7,667 nt of DNA from contig JAISKR010000245.1 in NCBI GenBank assembly GCA_031260845.1, forward strand, positions 1-7,667, in the 5' to 3' direction. The position numbers were made by a program, and so were the translations under genes. Under the pieces are notes generated by a model. That model saw nothing but the letters and a program-made list of their open reading frames with translations. It made no database searches and was not told the DNA's origin. Below, piece by piece: positions 1 through 5,546 of the stretch. Position 1 is the stretch's first letter. The number at the start of each line of letters is the position of its first letter. The DNA comes from Bacteroidales bacterium (GTDB lineage: Bacteria; Bacteroidota; Bacteroidia; Bacteroidales; UBA4181).

Positions 1-819
1 ATTATCAATATCGACGGCGACGACAAGGTGAAGGCTTACATCAATGTGAAAACTCTAACGGAAGAGGAATATGTGAAAAGCCATTATATCGTTATGTGTT
101 CGCAGAAAGGCGTGGTCAAGAAGACCTCGCTTGAAGCCTATTCGCGTCCGAGGGCAAACGGTATCAACGCCATCACCATCCGCGAAGGCGACAGCCTGTT
201 AGAGGCGAAACTCACTAACGGCAAATGCGATATACTGTTGGCGTCCCTCGCGGGACTGGCAGTCCGTTTCCCCGAAAATAAAGTGCGCGACATGGGGCGT
301 ATAGCGTCAGGCGTTCGCGGCATCCGGCTGACCGTCGCAGATACGGCAGAACCGGACGACGCTTTGGAGGAGGAAACAGACGACGCAGTAGCAGAAGTTC
401 CGGCAACGGACAACCGTGTCATCGGCATGGTATGCGTCGAGCGCGGCGATACCAACCATCAGATATTGGTAGTGTCCGAAAAAGGTTTCGGCAAACGTTC
501 CGATATTGAGAACTACCGCATCACCAACCGCGGCGGCAAGGGCGTGAAGACCATCAACATTACCGAAAAAACGGGCAAGTTGATAGCCATCAAGGCGGCA
601 GGTAACGACGAAGACTTGATGATTATCAACAAGTCGGGCATCGCCATCCGCATCCCTGTTGCAGATATGCGCGTGACAGGACGTGCTACGCAGGGCGTGA
701 AACTCATCAACCTGCGCGGCAACGACACCATCGCCTCTGTCACGCAAGTGCCAAGAGCCGAAGACGAGCCGGAAGTTCCAACCGAAGCAGGGCAGCCTGA
801 AACGGAAGAAACCGAATAA
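1..819 (+). CDS. gyrA: DNA gyrase subunit A, C-terminal part (5' end outside window)
   Basis: This is the last 272 codons of GyrA, open at the left edge and ending in TAA at 817-819. GyrA cuts and rejoins DNA in the A2B2 gyrase; this part is the C-terminal beta-pinwheel that wraps DNA so that negative supercoils are introduced. The reading frame is continuous from base 1 and shows the usual blade repeats, such as VMCSQKGVVKKTSLEAYSRP, MVCVERG, LVVSEKGFGKRSDIENY and LMIINKSGIAIRIPVADMR. The GyrA-box appears as NRGGKG at 526-543, in a form common in Bacteroidota where the first residue is not Gln. The active-site Tyr domain lies outside the window. An acidic stretch at about 340-411 interrupts the second blade region, and the protein ends in a Glu/Pro-rich acidic tail. 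ParC is the main alternative; the GyrA-box and the blade sequences favour GyrA. A terminator follows within 20 bases. Confidence 0.96.
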   Translation: MINIDGDDKVKAYINVKTLTEEEYVKSHYIVMCSQKGVVKKTSLEAYSRPRANGINAITIREGDSLLEAKLTNGKCDILLASLAGLAVRFPENKVRDMGRIASGVRGIRLTVADTAEPDDALEEETDDAVAEVPATDNRVIGMVCVERGDTNHQILVVSEKGFGKRSDIENYRITNRGGKGVKTINITEKTGKLIAIKAAGNDEDLMIINKSGIAIRIPVADMRVTGRATQGVKLINLRGNDTIASVTQVPRAEDEPEVPTEAGQPETEETE

Positions 820-837
820 ACAAGAGAACGATAGAAG

Positions 838-871
838 AAAGGGCTGATATTTTTGTCAGCCCTTTTTTGTT
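838..871 (+). terminator. Intrinsic terminator of gyrA
   Basis: A 10-bp perfect stem (AAAGGGCTGA at 838-847 with TCAGCCCTTT at 856-865) encloses an 8-base loop and runs into a T-rich tail. It begins 18 bases after the gyrA stop codon. This is a classic rho-independent terminator. Confidence 0.92.
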
Positions 872-905
872 TTTGTCGAATTTAATAAAAAAAATATTAC
901 TTTTG
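872..905 (+). promoter_or_regulatory. Bacteroidota-type promoter for the 928-1764 gene
   Basis: The -7 element TACTTTTG (TAnnTTTG) lies at 898-905 and a TTTG -33 box at 872-875, separated by 22 bases, slightly longer than the usual 19-21. Transcription would start near 912, leaving a very AT-rich leader of about 15 bases with no Shine-Dalgarno, as is normal in this phylum. The -33 box lies in the tail of the gyrA terminator. Confidence 0.7.
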
Positions 906-927
906 TTCAAATTTAAATCATAACATT

Positions 928-1764
928 ATGCTGACAAAAAAGAGATTTTTATGGGTGATGATGGCATTTTTGCTGTCGTGTATAACTGTTGCTGCGCAAC
1001 AACAGGAACCTGTCAAGGTGAATATTGCGCCCGACCATGCCGATTGGCTGTACAAACCGGGCGAAAAAGTCAAATTTAAAGTGTCGGTTACTAAAAATGA
1101 TGAGCCGCTTCCAAATGTGGAAATAAGTTATGAAGTGGGAATGATGCCGCCCGCCAAGCAGGGCAAAAAGACGTTGAAAAAGGGAAACATAGTTATTAAC
1201 GGAGGAACGCTGAAAGACGCCGGTTTTTTGCGTTTTAAGGTGTCGGCAATATATCTGGATAAGGTGTATGAAAGTGTTGCTACGGTAGTTTTTGTACCCG
1301 AAACCTTCCAGCCTGCAACCACCTTGCCAACTGACGAACTAAAAATAGTCAGAATAGCCATGGAAGAAGAAGAACCGGAACCGGACGAAAGCGAATGTTC
1401 TACCACGCTTAAAGCACAATCCATTGAAGAATCACGCCAAAAACTTGCAGATCATGCCACTTCTGGGACAGTTGTGGCACCCAATGCTGTCGAAACTCTC
1501 ACATGGAACGGCAAAACATTTCCAATCATTGGATACCACCCTATTTCGGAAAAAGACCAAACCATACTCTGTGTGCCCATTGAATATGCAAAACATTTCC
1601 TGCCATCTTATTGCAGTGGAGTTGTATCCCGCTCGCTAATAGGAGAGATAACCATCAATGAAGGACGGTATGCCGGAACGCATCATGTATATTATATCTT
1701 CATTAATGATGGATGGGATGTTCCCCGTTTCAATATCTACTTGGACACACCCTGGATAGATTGA
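928..1764 (+). CDS. Exported protein with acetylxylan-esterase-type N-terminal domain, no hydrolase domain
   Basis: This 278-residue protein starts at ATG 928, just after a clear promoter. Residues 1-23 form a signal peptide (KK, hydrophobic core, probable cleavage VAA|QQQ). A Cys at 18 in FLLSC could instead be a weak lipobox. Residues about 32-135 (PDHADWLYKPGEKVKFKV, then NVEISYEVG, MMPP, GTLKDAGFLRFKV and PETFQP) match from memory the beta-sandwich N-terminal domain that precedes the hydrolase in Bacteroides acetylxylan esterases (AXE1, cephalosporin-C deacetylase family). In those enzymes the following catalytic part opens with an FW-containing segment and carries a GxSxG nucleophile; neither is present. 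Instead there is an acidic linker (residues 145-158, EEEEPEPDESE) and about 120 residues I do not recognise, rich in aromatics, with Cys at 215 and 229 and the end YLDTPWID. Deacetylase activity is therefore not predicted. Export to periplasm or surface is likely; the role is unknown. Confidence 0.85.
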   Translation: MLTKKRFLWVMMAFLLSCITVAAQQQEPVKVNIAPDHADWLYKPGEKVKFKVSVTKNDEPLPNVEISYEVGMMPPAKQGKKTLKKGNIVINGGTLKDAGFLRFKVSAIYLDKVYESVATVVFVPETFQPATTLPTDELKIVRIAMEEEEPEPDESECSTTLKAQSIEESRQKLADHATSGTVVAPNAVETLTWNGKTFPIIGYHPISEKDQTILCVPIEYAKHFLPSYCSGVVSRSLIGEITINEGRYAGTHHVYYIFINDGWDVPRFNIYLDTPWID

Positions 1765-1765
1765 G

Positions 1766-1806
1766 AAAATGGCGACAATCAGGAAAATCCCGCTCGTCGC
1801 CATTTT
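1766..1806. terminator. Bidirectional terminator between converging genes
   Basis: AAAATGGCGAC (1766-1776) pairs perfectly with GTCGCCATTTT (1796-1806), giving an 11-bp stem with a 19-base loop. It has A-rich and T-rich flanks, so it can work on both strands. It begins one base after the stop codon of the exported protein and lies 35 bases beyond the stop of the phosphofructokinase gene on the other strand. Confidence 0.85.
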
Positions 1807-1841
1807 ATTTAAACATTGTCAATTGTCAAGTAAATTGACGC

Positions 1842-3074
1842 TTACCAATTCAAAATTTTCCTGAAATCATACTCTACCGGATTAGGGCAGTATGCCTTGG
1901 CAGCCTCGTAATCATCTAACGTAATGTAACTAAGTACATTACCAATGATAGACGAAATTTTCGGACTGTCGATATTGACCAACCGCGGCGGTATTTTGCC
2001 GGTTACGGAATCCTGCAAATCTTTCAGGAACAAGGGTTGCACCTCGCCGTTTGCCTTCACATACACCATACAGCCTGTGGCGCCTTGGCTGAACAGCCTA
2101 TACACGCCGAAGCCCAGCAGCGAGCAATAAACAAGGTCGTAAGCAACGGGATTGGTACAGCGCAAGTCGTAACCGATTTCTACCGGACGGGTTTTCACCT
2201 TGATGCCCATCTTTTTCAAGCGATTGTCAACCAACTCGCTGAAAATGGCTGCCTTGGATATTTTCCCCAATTCGGGATGACCGTGCTCGTCGTAAGTGAA
2301 ATTAATACCTGAGCCTTTGATTTCCTCATCGCTCAAAGCGTGAAACACACCTTCCGAAACCATGGCGCAACCATATTCAATGCCGACGATTTTTCGCTTG
2401 ATGATGGATGAAATCACCAAATTGCAGATTTTATCCACCGTGATAGTCGTCTTGTTGAACATTTCAGGAATGATAATCATCGGATAATGACAAGCAGAGC
2501 CGATGCCCCATGCAAGGTGCCCAGCCGAGCGTCCCATAGCAGATACGATAAACCAGTTTTCGCTGGTACGCGCATCTTCGTAGAAAACGCAACCGGTAGC
2601 CGTGCCCTGTGCTTGCGCAGACTGAAAGCCGAATGTAGGCGTTTCGTCGGGCAGGGGAAGGTCGTTGTCTATCGTTTTCGGTACGTGAATGTTGGAAATC
2701 GGATAATTCTTTTCGGACAGAAAACGCGCAATGCGGTTGGCAGTAGAAGCAGTGTCGTCGCCGCCTACTGTCACTAACAGTTTAACGTTATTGTCCGTAA
2801 AAAATTTCAGGTTGAAATTTTCGTCAAAGTCCTTGTTCGTGGGTTTGAAACGGCTCATGATGACGGTGGAACCACCGCGATTCACAATGCGGTCGGCAAA
2901 CACGAAATCAATGTCCACCGTGCGGGGATCGGGCTGGAACAAGCCGCTGTATCCGCCGTGAAGACCAATAACGCGGTATCCTTTCTGCAAAAACGCTTTG
3001 GCAACGCTGCCTACAACTGTATTCATTCCGGGAGCGGGTCCGCCGCCGGTCAAAATGGCTATGGATTCTTTCAT
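1842..3074 (-). CDS. pfp: Phosphofructokinase, PPi-dependent type (PFP)
   Basis: This 410-residue PFK-family enzyme phosphorylates fructose 6-phosphate to fructose 1,6-bisphosphate in cytosolic glycolysis. It shows the phosphate-donor loop GGGPAPGMN (10-18), GGDD (104-107), the catalytic PKTIDND (132-138), MGR (180-182), SEG (240-242) and GYDLR (301-305). Two positions suggest pyrophosphate rather than ATP as donor: Asp107, where ATP-PFKs such as the E. coli enzyme have Gly104, and Lys133, where ATP enzymes have Gly in PGTIDND. The PPi reaction is reversible, so the enzyme may serve both glycolysis and gluconeogenesis. The length fits short and intermediate PFPs rather than the roughly 550-residue long forms. 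ATG 3074 is chosen because the glycine loop follows directly. It lies 34 bases downstream of the DUF5606 gene with no promoter between, so the two are probably one operon. Donor specificity is inferred, not proven. Confidence 0.95.
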   Translation of the reverse strand: MKESIAILTGGGPAPGMNTVVGSVAKAFLQKGYRVIGLHGGYSGLFQPDPRTVDIDFVFADRIVNRGGSTVIMSRFKPTNKDFDENFNLKFFTDNNVKLLVTVGGDDTASTANRIARFLSEKNYPISNIHVPKTIDNDLPLPDETPTFGFQSAQAQGTATGCVFYEDARTSENWFIVSAMGRSAGHLAWGIGSACHYPMIIIPEMFNKTTITVDKICNLVISSIIKRKIVGIEYGCAMVSEGVFHALSDEEIKGSGINFTYDEHGHPELGKISKAAIFSELVDNRLKKMGIKVKTRPVEIGYDLRCTNPVAYDLVYCSLLGFGVYRLFSQGATGCMVYVKANGEVQPLFLKDLQDSVTGKIPPRLVNIDSPKISSIIGNVLSYITLDDYEAAKAYCPNPVEYDFRKILNW

Positions 3075-3108
3075 TTTTATCTGTTTCTATTAAAAATTTG
3101 ATTATAAA

Positions 3109-3543
3109 TTACGCTTCTATTGTATCGGATTTTTCATCCTTTTCCGCTTCTTTTTCCAGCTCAAAATCGGTAAAGCCCAGTTCCAAAAGGGCATTATACC
3201 ACGTCAGCACCTTGCGAATGTCCGACAAATACACTCTCTCGCGGTCGTAATCGGGAAGTATCGCTTCAAAATACTTCCGCAGTTCTGCATCCGGCGATTT
3301 GCGGGATATGGCAGCGCCGCCGTTTTCTTTTTCCTGTATCTTTTTGAAAATTTCACGCAGAGGAACGTCCCCCGTTTCAGTAAAGATGGCTATATCTTCC
3401 AACATACTGATTTTAGCGGTAACCGACACCGTAGTACGTTTGTTGTCCGGCAAATGTTCAACAATAACGGTTGTCCGACCTTTTGATATGTACCGGAAAA
3501 GCCCTATCTGTCCTGAAATGACTAAAATATCCTTTAATGACAT
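3109..3543 (-). CDS. DUF5606 family protein
   Basis: This 144-residue cytosolic protein has no signal peptide or membrane segment. The order SLKDILVISGQIGLFRYISKG at the N-terminus, then SMLEDIAIFTETGDVPLREIFKKI, YFEAILPDYDRERVYLSDI and KVLTWYNALLELGFTDF matches the DUF5606 family that I know from Bacteroidota. Family members have a small beta-rich N-terminal domain followed by a helical part, and no established function. The tail (about 128-144) is a charged Glu/Lys stretch. ATG 3543 is supported by a perfect promoter whose predicted start site lies only about 13 bases upstream. It is first in a likely two-gene operon with the phosphofructokinase, which suggests, without proof, a link to central carbon metabolism or its control. 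Confidence 0.9.
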   Translation of the reverse strand: MSLKDILVISGQIGLFRYISKGRTTVIVEHLPDNKRTTVSVTAKISMLEDIAIFTETGDVPLREIFKKIQEKENGGAAISRKSPDAELRKYFEAILPDYDRERVYLSDIRKVLTWYNALLELGFTDFELEKEAEKDEKSDTIEA

Positions 3544-3563
3544 ATTTATGTATTTTGAAGCGA

Positions 3564-3594
3564 CAAAGGTAATTCTATTTGAGAAAAAGACAAA
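3564..3594 (-). promoter_or_regulatory. Promoter of the DUF5606-PFP operon
   Basis: Read on the minus strand, TTTG (3594-3591) is followed after 19 bases by TACCTTTG (3571-3564). This is an exact match to the Bacteroidota sigma-ABfr consensus TTTG-N19-TAnnTTTG. The leader to ATG 3543 would be about 13 bases. Confidence 0.85.
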
Positions 3595-3610
3595 ATTTTT
3601 TATGTTTATG

Positions 3611-3647
3611 ATAGAAAAAACGGGAATACCCGAAGATATTCCCGTTT
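3611..3647 (-). terminator. Intrinsic terminator after the 50-residue membrane protein gene
   Basis: AAACGGGAATA (3618-3628) pairs perfectly with TATTCCCGTTT (3637-3647) in an 11-bp stem with an 8-base loop. On the minus strand the stem runs into TTTTTTCTAT. It begins 5 bases after the stop codon at 3653 and separates that unit from the DUF5606 promoter. Confidence 0.92.
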
Positions 3648-3652
3648 GTGCG

Positions 3653-3805
3653 TTAAAGTATATTCTTTAACAAATAATTGAGTCCGTACAGTAAAATGAC
3701 CATTGCTACTGAAAAAATTAAGATAACTTTAACATAACTGGTGTTTTTACCTTCATCACCCTCAGGCGCTACCGGATCCGGAGTCACTTTTGGTTTTTGT
3801 TCCAT
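3653..3805 (-). CDS. Small single-span membrane protein (50 residues)
   Basis: A short frame from ATG 3805 to TAA 3653 encodes 50 residues: a polar, proline-containing head (MEQKPKVTPDPVAPEGDEGK, 1-20), then a single hydrophobic segment at about 25-46 (VKVILIFSVAMVILLYGLNYLL) and a short KNIL end. The shape is that of a bitopic or tail-anchored inner-membrane peptide. The case that it is real rests on the clean transmembrane segment, a strong terminator starting 5 bases past the stop, and the otherwise empty 200-base space between gene and promoter. No promoter element is visible directly upstream, so it is probably transcribed with the exported-protein gene that ends 50 bases before it. I do not recognise a family; function unknown. 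Confidence 0.7.
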   Translation of the reverse strand: MEQKPKVTPDPVAPEGDEGKNTSYVKVILIFSVAMVILLYGLNYLLKNIL

Positions 3806-3855
3806 GAATATTTAGATTAAAAATTTAACAATAAAACGAATACTCTCTGTTGCCG

Positions 3856-4224
3856 TTAAATATTTAATCGCCTCAGCATAGCAAGGCTGTCATCATAGAA
3901 ATAAGGTAAATATGTTGATTGAATGTAAGTTTCGACGGAAATTTCGATAGCGTGGTTTTTGCAGGCTATCAATTTGTTGAAAAGCGTTTTGGCAAAGGGA
4001 ATGGGGCTGTTTTGCCCGCCGGAAAAGGGTTTCACCGTTCGGGCGGGACAACGTACCACCTGAGGGTCGGAAAGTATGGCTGCAAAAGGCGGTGTGCTAC
4101 TTTTGGCAATAGCAGTTTTCCCGGCGTCAGGGGCGGCGGCTACAAATTTCTCGTGCGGCGCGGTGTAAACCAGCGTCGCGAAACAAGCAATGAGAACTGC
4201 AAAAAGTACAGACCTGCCATTCAC
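3856..4224 (-). CDS. Small exported protein of unknown function
   Basis: This 122-residue frame starts at GTG 4224. The N-terminus looks like a signal peptide: NGR, then the hydrophobic run SVLFAVLIACFATLVYTA, with probable cleavage near YTA|PHE. The mature part is about 100 residues with Ala/Pro-rich segments, Cys at 59 and 87, and an aromatic stretch near the end (STYLPYFYDD). Codon use is mixed and resembles the neighbours. I recognise no domain. The start is uncertain: a nearby ATG at 4220-4218 is in another frame and leads to an unconvincing product. The GTG lies only 32 bases after the 3' end of the tRNA-Arg on the same strand, and no TAnnTTTG element lies between, so expression by read-through from the tRNA promoter is likely if the gene is real. 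It may be lineage-specific. Confidence 0.55.
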   Translation of the reverse strand: MNGRSVLFAVLIACFATLVYTAPHEKFVAAAPDAGKTAIAKSSTPPFAAILSDPQVVRCPARTVKPFSGGQNSPIPFAKTLFNKLIACKNHAIEISVETYIQSTYLPYFYDDSLAMLRRLNI

Positions 4225-4256
4225 GCAATTGACATTAATATATTGCTACTTAAAAG

Positions 4257-4330
4257 TGACTCCGACAGGACTCAAACCTGTGACTTTCAGAACCGGAATC
4301 TGACGTTCTATTCAACTGAACTACGGAGCC
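4257..4330 (-). tRNA. tRNA-Arg, anticodon CCG
   Basis: This 74-base tRNA, without encoded CCA, folds with every stem paired: acceptor GGCTCCG/CGGAGTC (one G-U at 2-71), D stem GTTC/GAAC, anticodon stem TCAGA/TCTGA and T stem ACAGG/CCTGT. The anticodon loop is TTCCGGT, giving CCG, which reads arginine codon CGG. The discriminator base is A. The D loop is AGTTGAATA and the T loop TTTGAGT, so the usual G19-C56 elbow pair is A19-U56 here. Complete pairing argues that it is functional. Confidence 0.95.
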
Positions 4331-4340
4331 AATGAGGGCG

Positions 4341-4348
4341 CAAAGATA
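4341..4348 (-). promoter_or_regulatory. -7 element of the tRNA-Arg promoter
   Basis: The minus strand reads TATCTTTG at 4348-4341, an exact TAnnTTTG element, ending 10 bases before the first base of the tRNA. No TTTG lies at the expected -33 distance. The predicted start would leave almost no 5' leader on the tRNA. Confidence 0.65.
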
Positions 4349-4397
4349 TAAAAAAATCCAATCCGTCACGCATTTTCAATAAAAATATTTGCAGTTC

Positions 4398-4431
4398 AAA
4401 AAAGGTTCGGCTATTTCATTTAACAGAACTT
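4398..4431 (-). terminator. Possible weak terminator downstream of the PD-(D/E)XK gene
   Basis: On the minus strand AAGTTC (4431-4426) can pair with GAACCTT (4408-4402) with one bulged C, followed by a run of T. The stem is short and the loop long, so this is a weak candidate. The remainder of 4331-4509 is AT-rich and I see no gene in it. Confidence 0.3.
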
Positions 4432-4509
4432 GTTGATCGTTAAAATCCTTATTTTCACTTTATTTTATCAACCAAACAACCTCGTAGTAGGCTGGCGCAA
4501 ATTTGATTT

Positions 4510-5370
4510 TCAGTTCTTTTTCAAAAGCCGTTTCAGTTCGGCTATTTCTTTGGCTTGGTCTGAAAGGGCAGCGTCTTTCTCAGAAAGGGCTTGGTCTTTC
4601 TCGGAAAGGGCTTTACTCAGTTCGCTCACTTTGCGCTCTTCATTGCGAAGCACTACGAGATAATAGTCTTCGGTAACCATTTGTTGGCGCACTTCCGAGG
4701 TGGATTGCGCCATCTGCAAACGGCGTATGATGGGGCGATATTCTTCGGGAAAATCCTCTTCGTTTACATTTTTAATGTGGTGGTCTGCCGAAAGATTATC
4801 CTGGTCAAAAATGCTCAATAGCGTCTCAATATTATTGCGGCGGCGTTCTTTCAGTTGTGGTATCTGTATAATCCACGAACGGTGATGCAAACTCTCAATA
4901 AACTCGTTTTTGTTGCCGTCCACCACGTTTCCTGTTGCCGAATCGGTTACGTTTTGGTTTACCTCAAGCATAGGCACTGCCGGAAAACCGATTCCGTGAT
5001 TCAACAAAAAGATACAGTATATCTGACGCGCCTTGGGATACTCTTAATCTTTCACACGATACGTATTGTCCGAACTTTGATAGTTTTGCCCCAGATAGTT
5101 ACGGAAACGCATAATGTCCGTCGGGAGTTTTGCCTTCTGCAACTCAATGGCGACGATTTTAAATCCGGCAGGGGTTGATATTTTGGCTGCAAAATCCATG
5201 TGACAGACAGTCAATCCCGTATTCCCCCCGTATGGAATGGAAGTATGCGCAAAGTCCAATTCCACCACTTCCTCGCGGATGATGGCAGAGATGAACTTTT
5301 TAGCCACCTTGTTGTCTTCCATCATGAACTTGAAAACAACGTCGTATATGGGATTTGCAATGTAAATCAT
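4510..5370 (-). pseudogene. PD-(D/E)XK nuclease family (Rpn/transposase-like) gene, split by one in-frame TAA
   Basis: A 287-codon frame from ATG 5370 to TGA 4510 is interrupted only by TAA at 5046-5044 (codon 109); both halves are in the same frame. The N-terminus MIYIANPIYDVVFKFMMED is typical of Bacteroidales PD-(D/E)XK nuclease-family 'transposase' proteins (PDDEXK_2, PF12784). Asp59 (CHMDFAA) and Glu76-x-Gln78 (AIELQKAKLP) fit the metal-binding D...ExQ/K core. After the stop the family pattern continues at once: EYPKARQIYCIFLLNHGIGF, VDGNKNEFIESLHHRSWIIQIPQL, LSIFDQ. The end is a coiled coil with LSEKD heptads. Family members are DNA nucleases related to the Rpn recombination-promoting nucleases; most are experimentally uncharacterised. 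ATG 5370 is chosen over a TTG 24 bases upstream, because the promoter -7 element overlaps that TTG. The stop could be a true mutation, a sequencing error or a way of making two products. The nuclease core residues precede it, but the truncated product would lack two thirds of the protein. Confidence 0.85.
4556..4615 (-). repeat. 21-bp tandem repeat encoding coiled-coil heptads
   Basis: Two adjacent 21-base units (4574-4594 and 4595-4615) differ at only a few positions, and a shorter degenerate copy lies at 4556-4573. They encode KALSEKD, QALSEKD and AALSDQA, a heptad pattern near the C-terminus of the PD-(D/E)XK protein. Such in-frame units can expand or contract by slippage. Confidence 0.7.
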
Positions 5371-5391
5371 TAAAATCGTTTTATGCTGATG

Positions 5392-5399
5392 CAAAAGTA
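5392..5399 (-). promoter_or_regulatory. -7 element for the PD-(D/E)XK gene
   Basis: The minus strand reads TACTTTTG at 5399-5392, matching TAnnTTTG. No TTTG is seen at the right -33 distance. The predicted start site near 5387 gives a leader of about 17 bases to ATG 5370, so transcription of the split gene appears still possible. Confidence 0.6.
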
Positions 5400-5455
5400 C
5401 AAATATTTTTTTGGAATACGACCATTTTTTAAACGTTTTTTCTGTTTTTGTTTAT

Positions 5456-5482
5456 TTTGTTAAAATATTAATTCTATCTTTG
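5456..5482 (+). promoter_or_regulatory. Promoter of the TonB-dependent receptor gene
   Basis: TATCTTTG at 5475-5482 is an exact -7 element. Candidate -33 TTTG boxes lie at 5456-5459 (15-base spacer) and 5447-5450 (24-base spacer), neither ideal. The leader would be about 53 bases. The intergenic stretch 5400-5542 is very AT-rich and separates two divergent promoters. Confidence 0.6.
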
Positions 5483-5513
5483 TCCTCTTATTTTAATGCC
5501 ATCGGCAAATTAT

Positions 5514-5546
5514 ATGATTGTAATTAAACAAGATAGAAGAGCGTGA
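5514..5546 (+). other. Possible 10-codon leader peptide overlapping the receptor start
   Basis: ATG 5514 opens a frame MIVIKQDRRA that ends at TGA 5544-5546 and overlaps the receptor's GTG start in the sequence GTGA. It lies downstream of the predicted transcription start. The arrangement would suit translational coupling, but a frame this short can arise by chance. Confidence 0.25.

Noticed and set aside
307..747. Open frames on the minus strand within gyrA
   Set aside because: They are shadows of the gyrA coding sequence, which has clear GyrA motifs throughout.
1818..1839. Inverted repeat GTCAATT-N8-AATTGAC just beyond the phosphofructokinase stop
   Set aside because: Only 7 AT-rich pairs and no T tract; the neighbouring 11-bp hairpin at 1766-1806 explains termination better.
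4257..4330. tRNA pseudogene because of unusual D-loop and T-loop bases
   Set aside because: All four stems pair completely and the two unusual bases compensate each other.
3919..4335. A 138-codon plus-strand open frame
   Set aside because: It runs through the whole tRNA-Arg gene in antisense and opposes a frame with a signal peptide; no promoter or family match.
4257..4509. Possible integration site next to the tRNA
   Set aside because: No integrase, no duplicated tRNA 3' end and no composition break are visible in the window.
5371..5394. TTG start giving eight extra residues on the PD-(D/E)XK protein
   Set aside because: The TTG overlaps the -7 promoter element, so it would not be in the transcript; the family begins at MIYIANP.
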